A stretch of 33,811 nucleotides of DNA from Methanobacteriota archaeon. GTDB taxonomy: Archaea; Thermoplasmatota; Poseidoniia; Poseidoniales; Poseidoniaceae. The stretch covers positions 1-33,811 of the forward strand of contig JAACCR010000138.1 of assembly GCA_009937205.1 (NCBI GenBank), read 5' to 3'. The notes beneath the pieces were generated by a model. It was not told the origin of the DNA. It saw only the letters and a list, made by a program, of their open reading frames with translations, and did no database searches. Both the position numbers and the translations under genes were made by a program. Positions 15,693-24,094 of this stretch are shown in pieces. Every line of letters begins with the position of its first letter. Position 1 is the stretch's first letter.

Positions 15693-18600
15693 TGCCAAGG
15701 CGAGATGACCTAGAAACAATTCTCGTTCTTGGTAGCGGTCCGATAAAAATTGGTCAGGCTGCAGAGTTTGACTTTTCTCGGAGTCAAGCAGTAAAGGCAT
15801 GGCGAGAGGATGGGTATCGTGTTATTTTGGTTAATTCTAATCCAGCAACGATTCAAAATGATCCGGAGATGGCAGATGTAGTGTATATTGAACCCCTGCT
15901 GCCAGAAACAATAAAGAGAATCATGGAAATTGAGAAACCATGTGCATTATTGGCAGGAATGGGTGGACAAACCGCTCTAAATATTGCTAGTGAATTAGCA
16001 CATAATGGTACTTTAGAAGAATTAGGCATTGAGTTGATTGGTTCTGATTTAGATGCAATTGATAAGGCGGAAGATAGACAATTATTCAATGACGTCTGTG
16101 AGTCTATAGGTTTGCCATTGAGTGAAGCTATCGCTTGTAATACCATGGATGAGGTTATTGCAGCAGCAGAACAATTAGCATCTTGGCCGATTTTAATACG
16201 ACCTGCATTTACTCTGGGTGGCCTTGGTGGTGGAACTGCCTGGGATATGGGGCAATTAGTAGAAATCGCTACGTTGGGTCTTAGAAATTCAAGGATAAGC
16301 CAAGTTCTTATCGAGGAATCAATTCTCGGGTGGCAAGAATTGGAATATGAGGTCATGAGGGACGATGCAGACAATGCAATCATCGTTTGTACAATGGAAA
16401 ACATTGACCCGATGGGCGTTCATACTGGAGAATCAACTGTCGTTGCACCACTTCAATCATTCAGCGATGCAGACCACCAAATATTACGAGATCAAGCACT
16501 TAAATTAATTCGGGCCCTGAATATCAAGGGTGGTTGTAATGTTCAATTTGCTTTCAACCAATCAACTGGTGAAATTAGAGTAATTGAAGTCAATCCTCGC
16601 GTTTCACGTTCTTCAGCACTTGCCAGTAAAGCCACAGGATATCCAATTGCTCGCATGGGTGCGAAGATTGCAGTAGGCTATACTCTTGATGAATTACCAA
16701 ATCCAATTACTGGTGAGGGAACGACTGCTGCTTTTGAACCAACTCTAGATTATTGTGTTGTCAAAATACCGCGTTGGCCATTTGACAAATTCCGAACTGC
16801 GGATAGAACTCTAGGTACAAGCATGAAATCTACCGGTGAAGTAATGGCCATAGGGCGTAACTTTGAGGAGGCTTTCCTCAAGGCTTGGGCCAGCCTTGAA
16901 CAAGGTTATGCGTATCCAAGGCCTCTGACAAGAGCGGATGAATCAGAAGGTGAAGGTATGGCTTCAAGGGCTTTAGAGGAACTTCCAGATAGCCTTCTTG
17001 TAGAATGGTGCAGAGTTGCAACAGATCGTAGAATGGGTGCTTTAATTGAAGCCTTTAGGCGTGGCTGGAGTGTAGAGAAAGTTCATGAGATTACTAGAAT
17101 CACTAGATGGTTCCTTTATCGCTTCGAGAATATTGCTCAAATCGAAGCAGAAATATCCGCAACTGAATCATTACCAAGCCAATTAGAATATAGTCAAATT
17201 AGGAATTGGAAGAGCCACGGGTTCAGTGATGCGCACATTGCAGATGCACTAGCTAAATTCCCTGCATCAGGTCCAAAATCACTGCAAAGCGGACATGATG
17301 AGCAAGCGGTAATGCTGCGCCGTCACGAACTAGGGCTACATCCAAAATACAGAATGGTAGATTCTTGTGCGGCCGAATTTGCTGCTAAGACTCCTTATTA
17401 TTATTCAACATATGAAATTAATGACGATTTAGGAATAGATAAATTACCAAATTTGGAAAATAGAACAAAGCAGCGATTGGTTGCAATCGGTTCAGGGCCT
17501 ATTAGAATTGGACAAGGTATTGAATTTGATTATGGTTGCGTACACGCAGTTAAGGCGATACGCGAAGCAGGTCACGATGCAATATTGATAAATAATAATC
17601 CTGAAACAGTATCTACTGATTTTGATACCTCTGATCGATTATACTTTGAACCTTTAACATTAGAATATGTATCTGAAATCTTGTTACGTGAGAATGCACA
17701 TGGAATCTTGTTGCAGTTTGGAGGACAAACTGCAATTAATTTGGCAGAACCATTACAACAAAGAATGCCACATTTGGAAACACTAGGGCTAGAATTGAGT
17801 ATAATGGGCACTTCGTGTGATGCTATTGATGAAGCGAGTGATAGAGATCGATTTGAGAAGTTTGCCAAGCGTAATGGAATTCGCATGCCACGTGGACAAA
17901 CCGGAACTACAGCTGATGATGTACGCGAGGCGATTAGGAACATTGGTTTCCCAGTATTGATCCGACCATCCTATGTTCTTGGCGGGAGAGGGATGGAGAT
18001 ACTTTCAAATGATAAGCAAGTAAATGCTTACTTAGAAGAGGCTTACTTAGCCCCAGACAAACCATTACTAATCGATGAATATCTTGGCCATGCTACTGAA
18101 CTTGATGTTGATGCTGCTGCTGATGGTGAGCAAGTATTGGTCGGTGCGATAATGGAGCATCTAGAACAAGCCGGAATACATTCAGGAGATTCAACTTGTT
18201 TCATCCCAACACAGAATATTTCACAAGAGATGCTGAAAAGGGTTGAGGAACAAACAAAGATCATCGGTTTGAAACTAAAAATAAAGGGTTGCTATAATAT
18301 TCAATTTGCAATTCAAGGCGATAACTTATACTGTTTAGAAGTGAACCCACGTTCATCTAGAACCGTTCCATTCGTTGCTAAGTCCACTGGTTTACCAATG
18401 GCAAGAATCGCTGCAAGAATCACAATCGGCATTCCGTTATCACAACAGGAAATACCTCGTCGTACAACAGGCCATGTTTGTGTTAAGGCACCAGTTTTCC
18501 CATTCATTAAGTTAAGAGGTTTAGACCCTGCACCCGGCCCTGAGATGAAATCAACCGGAGAGGTATTTGGTTCAGATACTAGGGCTGACCTGGCATATCT

Positions 18601-19036
18601 CAAGGCCCGTTTGGCAACTGAAATACCAGTTGCTACAAAAGGTGGTGCTTATCTTACAGTAAGGGAAGAAGACAAGTTAGACCTGATTCCTATTGCCCAG
18701 TCATTGGTAGATCTAAACTTCACAATTTTTGCTACACCTGGTACTGCAGATGTATTGCGTAAATCCAATATTCCTGTGACCACGTCTTATCGAATTGCGG
18801 AAAGAATGCATCCAGATTCTTTAGATTTAATGAGAAAAGGAGATGTCAACTTCATTGTAAATGTACCTACTATATCCGGCGGTGCAGTTCGTGATGGAAA
18901 TATGATGCGACGCTTAGCAGTTGAATTGAATATACCATTTGTCACAACAATGCGTGGTGCGGTAATGGAAGTTGCAGCAATGAAGGCAAGTATGGAAAAT
19001 ATACTTGAACCAAGGCACCTAGAAGTGCACTATTGA
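15692..19036 (+). CDS. carB: Carbamoyl-phosphate synthase large subunit
   Basis: A full-length 1114-residue CarB in one chain, slightly longer than the typical 1070. The first half opens ILVLGSGPIKIGQAAEFDFS and contains the ATP-grasp domain that phosphorylates bicarbonate (IRPAFTLGGLGGG, then EVNPRVSRSSALASKATGYP). The second half repeats the plan: LVAIGSGPIRIGQGIEFDYG near residue 592, IRPSYVLGGRGME and EVNPRSSRTVPFVAKSTG. The last 130 residues are an MGS-like allosteric domain (LTVREEDKLDLIPIAQSL, FATPGTADVLR, TISGGAVRDG). Many archaea split carB into two genes; here it is fused. It overlaps carA and ends six bases before the convergent zinc-ribbon gene. Confidence 0.97.
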   Translation: MPRRDDLETILVLGSGPIKIGQAAEFDFSRSQAVKAWREDGYRVILVNSNPATIQNDPEMADVVYIEPLLPETIKRIMEIEKPCALLAGMGGQTALNIASELAHNGTLEELGIELIGSDLDAIDKAEDRQLFNDVCESIGLPLSEAIACNTMDEVIAAAEQLASWPILIRPAFTLGGLGGGTAWDMGQLVEIATLGLRNSRISQVLIEESILGWQELEYEVMRDDADNAIIVCTMENIDPMGVHTGESTVVAPLQSFSDADHQILRDQALKLIRALNIKGGCNVQFAFNQSTGEIRVIEVNPRVSRSSALASKATGYPIARMGAKIAVGYTLDELPNPITGEGTTAAFEPTLDYCVVKIPRWPFDKFRTADRTLGTSMKSTGEVMAIGRNFEEAFLKAWASLEQGYAYPRPLTRADESEGEGMASRALEELPDSLLVEWCRVATDRRMGALIEAFRRGWSVEKVHEITRITRWFLYRFENIAQIEAEISATESLPSQLEYSQIRNWKSHGFSDAHIADALAKFPASGPKSLQSGHDEQAVMLRRHELGLHPKYRMVDSCAAEFAAKTPYYYSTYEINDDLGIDKLPNLENRTKQRLVAIGSGPIRIGQGIEFDYGCVHAVKAIREAGHDAILINNNPETVSTDFDTSDRLYFEPLTLEYVSEILLRENAHGILLQFGGQTAINLAEPLQQRMPHLETLGLELSIMGTSCDAIDEASDRDRFEKFAKRNGIRMPRGQTGTTADDVREAIRNIGFPVLIRPSYVLGGRGMEILSNDKQVNAYLEEAYLAPDKPLLIDEYLGHATELDVDAAADGEQVLVGAIMEHLEQAGIHSGDSTCFIPTQNISQEMLKRVEEQTKIIGLKLKIKGCYNIQFAIQGDNLYCLEVNPRSSRTVPFVAKSTGLPMARIAARITIGIPLSQQEIPRRTTGHVCVKAPVFPFIKLRGLDPAPGPEMKSTGEVFGSDTRADLAYLKARLATEIPVATKGGAYLTVREEDKLDLIPIAQSLVDLNFTIFATPGTADVLRKSNIPVTTSYRIAERMHPDSLDLMRKGDVNFIVNVPTISGGAVRDGNMMRRLAVELNIPFVTTMRGAVMEVAAMKASMENILEPRHLEVHY

Positions 19037-19041
19037 TTTAT

Positions 19042-20292
19042 TCAACAAGCATCGTATGCTTCGATGATATATTTTGTTAGAGGGCTTGTCCAAGCGAGTT
19101 CACTAATCCCAGCTTCTCCCTCAATGGCATAGATTCTAACAACATCACGAACACGAACATTTCCTTCACTTGAACGCGCAACAATTGTTGCAGGTTTGAC
19201 AGTCTTTCCAGTTCCATGTGGATCGTATATTGTGTCAAGAGCCTCAGAAAGGAACCAGTCTGCCTTACCTGCAGCCTTACCTTCATATGTTTTCTTAGGA
19301 GTCTTTGCACCAAACATACCGCCACCGGTTTTCTTCTTGGTACCACCTGATGTTGGTTTCTTTTTATTCGACGAAGCAGATGATTTACCTGCACTTGCAC
19401 TCTTAGTGGCTGATGAAGAACTTGCAGCACCTCTGCCCGAAAATTCTTGTTCCATCTCAGAGCGAATTTCATTCTCTAATTCTTTGCGAATCTCTTTTTC
19501 TAATTTCTCTCGTAATTTTTCTTCAATAGCAGCAGGATTATTCTTTCCGGATAGAGCGATTGCATCATCTCTCTCATCGGTTAGTATTTGCAATGTGCCT
19601 AGATAGTGAGATGCTACTTGAATAAGAGCAGTTTCCATAGAAGCCTCAAGTTGCATTGACACAACATCATTGGAAGAGTCTCTCCACTTTCTCCATTGCA
19701 ACATAGTATTTGCATGGATGTCAGAACCACATTTAGGGCAGAAACTTCGCTTTGGCGGTTTTAGGACTGGTATTGCTCGCATTGCATCTGGGTCAATCCC
19801 CTCATGCTCTCCACTTGCAACATCGTGAATATGTGTGGAAGCTTCCATTCCATTATCCATTGCTTCTCTAAACATACCCTCTTTCAAATCCAATCTTCCA
19901 GATTGAATTAAATCCCAGCCATTGGTGTCTCGTATAACTGCCATAACCGCAGCATTAGAAGCAGGTGATTTGCCCCACTCGTAGTTTGAAAAGGACTTTG
20001 AGGAACTATTTTCGTCCTCTTCAGCGAGTGTAAGGTCAATTTCATCACCTTCTGCAGGCGCAGCGATTCCCATAAGAATCGGATTTGCGCCTTCCTCTAC
20101 TTTGGCAATCATATCGAATTTCTCAGCCATTGAAAGGTCATCGCGAATACGAATTACATCTTTCAGTTGATTTAAATCATGACCAGTTGCAGTGATTGGA
20201 CCTTGACCGTCCATATCATGGCCGCAGGATAAACAGAATTTTGCTGCCGCCTCAACGCCTGCTTCACAGGTTGGACAATAGACACCGGCCAT
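19042..20292 (-). CDS. Zinc-ribbon protein with coiled coil and low-complexity linker
   Basis: A 416-residue protein of unknown function. From the ATG at 20292 it begins MAGVYCPTCEAGVEAAAKFC with LSCG following: a compact two-CxxC zinc ribbon. A middle region is acidic, with ANPILMGIAAPAEGDEIDL and a helical stretch, then a lone CPKCG knuckle near residue 185 without a visible partner pair. Next comes a charged coiled coil (EEKLREKLEKEIRKELENEI and on), then about 45 residues rich in Ser, Lys and Gly, and a C-terminal domain with ADWFLSEALDTIYDPHG and VRVRDVVRIYAIEG. An earlier start at 20343 is possible but adds unlikely sequence. The domain plan suggests an adaptor or nucleic-acid-associated protein; that is inference. 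It converges on carB. Confidence 0.7.
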   Translation of the reverse strand: MAGVYCPTCEAGVEAAAKFCLSCGHDMDGQGPITATGHDLNQLKDVIRIRDDLSMAEKFDMIAKVEEGANPILMGIAAPAEGDEIDLTLAEEDENSSSKSFSNYEWGKSPASNAAVMAVIRDTNGWDLIQSGRLDLKEGMFREAMDNGMEASTHIHDVASGEHEGIDPDAMRAIPVLKPPKRSFCPKCGSDIHANTMLQWRKWRDSSNDVVSMQLEASMETALIQVASHYLGTLQILTDERDDAIALSGKNNPAAIEEKLREKLEKEIRKELENEIRSEMEQEFSGRGAASSSSATKSASAGKSSASSNKKKPTSGGTKKKTGGGMFGAKTPKKTYEGKAAGKADWFLSEALDTIYDPHGTGKTVKPATIVARSSEGNVRVRDVVRIYAIEGEAGISELAWTSPLTKYIIEAYDAC

Positions 20293-20426
20293 AAAGTGCG
20301 AAGATACTTCACCACATTTGAAGGGTATGCCTAATTTCAGCAAAAGCGAGTAGATTACCGCCTACTTATGAAAAGCCGTCAATAATATAAAACTCCATAG
20401 GGAGTTAGTAAATAATTTCTAAACAA

Positions 20427-22031
20427 TTAATCTAATTGGCAACAAGAATCTAATTGCTTTAGGATTGTATTCTTATCCATTTCAGCCAGAATAGGAGCCA
20501 AACGAGGTCCTCTTTCAAGTCCCATTAATGCCGCATAGGCAGCGCGATATGCGCTTCTTGGACTCATGTCGTTATCCTTGGCAGATTGAGGGATTGCACT
20601 GCCGATTGATTCAGCATCCCATTGACAATTTCGTAGCGCAGTAGTCAATCCCTTCAAAGCAGATTTCTCATCATTATCCAATAGTGATAATGCCTTTTCA
20701 TCGGGTTGAGACAATATTCTGATCCTCATTTCCTCAGGAAAGTGCTCACTTTCGATCCAATGCCTCATACGGGCGAGTCTATCTTCTAATTGCTTAGTAG
20801 GCTCAGTAATCGCTGAAGATGAGATTAGACTCTGCCAGATTGCATCGTCGCTGGATTTAGTTTGGGCTAATAATGCCAGATGTCTAAATGACACTGAAGT
20901 AGCCTTTGCTATTGTACCAGGTTCAACCATGGACAGGCGAAGTGCTGCTTTTGCATCCTCTACTTGAACAAGTTGTCTGCGGCTAATATTTTCATCATTT
21001 ATTTCACTATCAAAATCTCTAGTACAAAGTCTTTCAAATTCGTCAGCTAAAGTTACTAATCCCATTCCAGTATCAAACTCTATAGCCTTATTAGGTTTTG
21101 AATTAGCAATCAGTAGTCTTAGGATTTGAGGAGGTACTAAGCGCAATGCTTCAATTGGCCCAATGGTGACTCCAGACGATGATGACATTGTGCCCTTTCC
21201 ACGTAAACTAATCCATTCATAGGTCAGAGGTTGCGGTGGTTGGTGTCCTAGAAGTGTGGAAATTTCTCTACCGGTTGCATATGAACCACCCGCTGCGCCA
21301 TGATCCTTGCCAAATGCTTCGCAAGTGACTCCAATCCAACTCCATTTTGCTGGCCAATCAATTCTCCAAGGTAACTTCCCTTCCCCTTTTGTAATATCTG
21401 AAGAACCTTCAACGCCATGGGAATCGATCCAATGAACCAGTGGATATTCGTATCCAGTGACCTTTACGCCATCTAAAGATTGCTTGCTATCAAGTGGGCT
21501 CCATGGAAACCAATCACTTGCTAATTCTCTAGTTGAGACTCTCTCAATAATTTCTCTTATCTGTTCGGCTGAATCACAAGCGATTTTGGTCATTTCTGCG
21601 AATTTACCATCCCGGTAAGAACTCAAATTATCTATGATTCGTGGTCTCACTCCAATTTCTGCTAATGCCTCCATGAAAGGGGTCAAGAAATGGTCAGCAT
21701 AGGTCCATCCATCATCATTGAACCGCTGCCAATCAGGATTATTATCTCCCTCTCTTGGTGCAGGTATTGCACCAATCTGGTGGCCAATGAATTGTTCAAA
21801 TTCTGGACCTAGAAAATTGTAGACTTTACGTAACGGGTCTGCTGAATCTACAATGAATATGAAATCGACATCAAGACCAGCATCTCTAGCAGCTCTTGCC
21901 AACATATCTCCAGTTAGTATTTCTCTTAAGTGGCCTATATGAAATTCACCACTTGGAGTAATACCTGTGGAGATCACATGAGTATTACCTCTATGCGACA
22001 AAGACTTTGCCGCTACATCTGCCCAGTGCAC
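20427..22031 (-). CDS. lysS: Lysyl-tRNA synthetase, class I
   Basis: Charges tRNA-Lys. It is the class I (archaeal LysK) form, 534 residues. The Rossmann signature is TGITPSGEFHIGHLREILTG with HIGH at 31-34; the second catalytic loop is KGTMSSSSGV, with Met282 aligned to the KMSKS Met, although the final Lys of the usual motif reads Ser here. The C-terminal half is the helical anticodon-binding cage. The start is GTG at 22031; a GAGGTGA Shine-Dalgarno site overlapping the gfcR stop codon lies about ten bases before it. The gene is the second in a gfcR-lysS unit with an 11-base gap. Confidence 0.95.
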   Translation of the reverse strand: MHWADVAAKSLSHRGNTHVISTGITPSGEFHIGHLREILTGDMLARAARDAGLDVDFIFIVDSADPLRKVYNFLGPEFEQFIGHQIGAIPAPREGDNNPDWQRFNDDGWTYADHFLTPFMEALAEIGVRPRIIDNLSSYRDGKFAEMTKIACDSAEQIREIIERVSTRELASDWFPWSPLDSKQSLDGVKVTGYEYPLVHWIDSHGVEGSSDITKGEGKLPWRIDWPAKWSWIGVTCEAFGKDHGAAGGSYATGREISTLLGHQPPQPLTYEWISLRGKGTMSSSSGVTIGPIEALRLVPPQILRLLIANSKPNKAIEFDTGMGLVTLADEFERLCTRDFDSEINDENISRRQLVQVEDAKAALRLSMVEPGTIAKATSVSFRHLALLAQTKSSDDAIWQSLISSSAITEPTKQLEDRLARMRHWIESEHFPEEMRIRILSQPDEKALSLLDNDEKSALKGLTTALRNCQWDAESIGSAIPQSAKDNDMSPRSAYRAAYAALMGLERGPRLAPILAEMDKNTILKQLDSCCQLD

Positions 22032-22042
22032 TATGATTCACC

Positions 22043-22624
22043 TCAGACTGCAACAGCTCTAATGATTCCACGTAAAGGAACGCCGTCAATCTCGTTACGG
22101 GTGGTTTTGTTTACCAATACCACTACGAGTCCGACCTCTCCACCTGAATCGCGGATTGCTTTGATTGTACGTGACATAGTTACTCCAGATGAAAGAACAT
22201 CGTCAACAATAGCAACTCTCTTACCAGCAACTTGGCCATATTTATTAGAAAGAGAGCCCTTTCCATTTCCACTATCAGTGGTCCTATAGACAGTCATTTC
22301 CGAATCGATCATACGAGCCACTTCGTGACCAAATGCCATTCCATTAATCGAAATTCCTACGACTGTATCAGTTTCTCCGAGTCCCATTTCTTCATCAACA
22401 ACATCACCCATTATTGCACCAATCGCTGCAATACGGCCTGGTTTGACACCAATAGTTCTCCAACCAATTCGTACATCCTTTGGATGATTTTCGTTTTCTC
22501 CTGTGAGGAGCCAAGCAATAGTATCCTGTGATAATGATAATTCATCAGCAATCTGTTGGGAGTTTAATCCCTCAATGCGCAGATTAGTTGCGAGGGTGCG
22601 TAATTCTTCGATACTTAATACCAT
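22043..22624 (-). CDS. gfcR: Orotate phosphoribosyltransferase-like regulator (GfcR type)
   Basis: A 193-residue protein with an N-terminal helix-turn-helix (about 5-41, including LNSQQIADELSLSQDTIAWLL) joined to a type I phosphoribosyltransferase domain. The PRPP loop is VAIVDDVLSSGVTM at 137-150. This is the archaeal PyrE-like/GfcR family; a haloarchaeal member is a transcription regulator of sugar catabolism, and the fold binds PRPP or a related ligand. It is more likely a sensor-regulator than the pyrimidine enzyme, given the DNA-binding domain. A 9-bp inverted repeat at 22661-22687, just beyond its own start, could be its operator. It forms a unit with lysS. Confidence 0.85.
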   Translation of the reverse strand: MVLSIEELRTLATNLRIEGLNSQQIADELSLSQDTIAWLLTGENENHPKDVRIGWRTIGVKPGRIAAIGAIMGDVVDEEMGLGETDTVVGISINGMAFGHEVARMIDSEMTVYRTTDSGNGKGSLSNKYGQVAGKRVAIVDDVLSSGVTMSRTIKAIRDSGGEVGLVVVLVNKTTRNEIDGVPLRGIIRAVAV

Positions 22625-22660
22625 TAAACCAAAGGGGGTTGCCCCACCCGATTCAAACCT

Positions 22661-22687
22661 TTGCTTGTAATACCTCTATACAAGCAA
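22661..22687. promoter_or_regulatory. 9-bp inverted repeat, candidate operator
   Basis: TTGCTTGTA (22661-22669) is repeated inverted as TACAAGCAA (22679-22687) across a 9-base spacer; all nine pairs match. It sits in the divergent region between gfcR (start 22624) and aIF2-beta (start 22736), just upstream of where a gfcR TATA box should lie. The centre-to-centre spacing of 18 bases suits a dimer binding on nearly the same DNA face across two turns. Confidence 0.5.
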
Positions 22688-22735
22688 CATCTAGCCCTAC
22701 AAAGGCTTCAAGAAAGGTCGGCACAGGGAAGGGGC

Positions 22736-23146
22736 ATGGGCGACTTCGAATATGAGGCTCTTCTCGACCGAGCCAGAGAAAATATTCCAGAAGAGATATC
22801 TTCAGGTTCTCGTTGGAAATTACCTACTCCTCAGATAATGATCGAAGGTTCAAATACAATTCTTAGAAACTTCAATGAATTGGTTTCTATGATGGATAGA
22901 GATGATAATCACGTATACCAATTCATCCTAAATGAGTTAGGAACTTCCGGTTCAAGAGATGGACCACGTGCTAGATTCAAGGGAAGAATTCCACCAAAGA
23001 GAATCAAGCGAACTATCGTTAATTATGTCAATACATACATCAAGTGTAGTCAATGTTCAGCACCTGATACTCACTTTGTCAAAGAGGATAGAACTACTCT
23101 TCTAAAGTGTCAAGCATGTGGTGCTACAAGACCAGTTAAACTTTGA
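22736..23146 (+). CDS. eif2b: Translation initiation factor aIF2, beta subunit
   Basis: Part of the aIF2 heterotrimer that brings initiator Met-tRNA to the ribosome. From the ATG at 22736 it has 136 residues, the archaeal norm. It shows FEYEALLDRARENIPEE, the alpha-beta core (VYQFILNELGTSG, then ARFKGRIPPKRIKRTIVNYV) and the C-terminal C4 zinc ribbon with Cys104, Cys107, Cys125 and Cys128. The frame extends to a TTG at 22661, but this would add 25 residues over the inverted repeat and is not family-like. It ends next to the convergent ferredoxin gene, with no gap. Confidence 0.95.
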   Translation: MGDFEYEALLDRARENIPEEISSGSRWKLPTPQIMIEGSNTILRNFNELVSMMDRDDNHVYQFILNELGTSGSRDGPRARFKGRIPPKRIKRTIVNYVNTYIKCSQCSAPDTHFVKEDRTTLLKCQACGATRPVKL

Positions 23147-23470
23147 TTAGTCTAATTTTAGGAGTTGCTTTTCAGCAATCTTTCCCGTTTTAAGATGCTC
23201 AAGAATTGGTATTAGATCATTTTCATCATTGATAGTATACCAAATACCTTCTGGATAAACCACGCAAGTAGTCCCTTGATCACAATAATCTAAGCAACCT
23301 GATTTCTGCACTCTTATCTCACTCAAGCCTGCTTTAATAGCAGCTAGTTTTAGAGATTTCATGTAGTCTATACTACCTCTGTCAAAACAATTTGGTCTTA
23401 CAGCTCCTTCAGGTCTTTGATGTCCACAGATAAAGACATGGCGCGAATAACCTACATCGCCCTCCGGCAT
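23147..23470 (-). CDS. Thioredoxin-like [2Fe-2S] ferredoxin
   Basis: A 107-residue protein with the four cysteine ligands of the thioredoxin-like ferredoxin family: Cys-x12-Cys in CGHQRPEGAVRPNC and Cys-x3-Cys in GCLDYC. The strand VFICGHQRPEG at the start and GTTCVVYPEGIWYT after the second pair are typical of these small electron carriers (Aquifex Fd4 type and the NuoE-like fold). The redox partner is unknown. It follows the gene at 23477-23920 by six bases on the same strand, so the two form an operon. Confidence 0.88.
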   Translation of the reverse strand: MPEGDVGYSRHVFICGHQRPEGAVRPNCFDRGSIDYMKSLKLAAIKAGLSEIRVQKSGCLDYCDQGTTCVVYPEGIWYTINDENDLIPILEHLKTGKIAEKQLLKLD

Positions 23471-23476
23471 TGTGCC

Positions 23477-23920
23477 TCAACCCCAAAGGTGAGCATCATC
23501 GTTTCCGCTTTTTTGCTTCTCTACTTTTTCGTGTAAACTGCTACGGCGCTTCATATCATCTCTTTCGAATGCTAGTAATTCTGAATCGTCAATATATGGA
23601 GGGCGAGTATGAGCTACTAAAACGACCTGGACGATTACATCTCGCGAAATATAGTGGCTTTTACCATCCTCGGTTAGTATTTCAAGGCTTGACTTACCGC
23701 TTGATAACAAACGACCTTTAATCCAGCCATCGTTTCCTTCAGCAAGTGCTCTTGCATCCATTAAAATCTCAATTAGATCATCACGGCGGAGGCCGTGGCG
23801 TCTCTCAAGCAGATTTCCATTATGTATTCCAACATTAGATTCAAGGTCCGGAGAGCCCATTTCTTCCCATAATGTTTGCGCCCACCCCGGTAAGTCAATG
23901 CCGTTCTTCTTCTTCGCCAT
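23477..23920 (-). CDS. Conserved-looking protein with possible Sm-like domain
   Basis: A 147-residue soluble protein I cannot name. It has a basic start MAKKKNGIDLPGWAQTLWEE, a helical section LLERRHGLRRDDLIEILMDARALAE, then a beta-rich stretch WIKGRLLSSGKSSLEILTED and SHYISRDVIVQVVLVAH, and a charged helical tail (LLAFERDDMKRRSSLHEKVE). The middle strands resemble a small Sm/Lsm-like or SH3-like barrel, which is only a pattern guess. It is the first gene of a two-gene unit with the ferredoxin, and is divergent from the NOG1 GTPase gene. Confidence 0.65.
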   Translation of the reverse strand: MAKKKNGIDLPGWAQTLWEEMGSPDLESNVGIHNGNLLERRHGLRRDDLIEILMDARALAEGNDGWIKGRLLSSGKSSLEILTEDGKSHYISRDVIVQVVLVAHTRPPYIDDSELLAFERDDMKRRSSLHEKVEKQKSGNDDAHLWG

Positions 23921-24094
23921 GTTGTAGTTGATTAGGCGACGCTACTTGAACGCTCGTACTTGCACTAATGGATTTATTTCCACAAAAAGTTCATCGGGAT
24001 GCTATATTTCGTATTAGTAGTGCAATAATTGTCGCTTATTTAGGGGAGTGCCTTCATCAAGGGTGGGCTACCGGCATGGAATGGAGGAATAGGC

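Noticed and set aside
15853-16404. 183-codon open frame on the minus strand inside carB
   Set aside because: Antisense to a strongly conserved part of carB; the composition is that of a shadow frame and there is no start signal.
13385-19036. Possible second carB half or gene split
   Set aside because: Both ATP-grasp halves and the MGS domain are read in one unbroken frame from 15692 to 19036.
22625-22735. Possible tRNA between gfcR and aIF2-beta (GGTTTGAATC on the minus strand)
   Set aside because: The T-loop-like stretch lacks TTC and no acceptor or D arm can be built around it.
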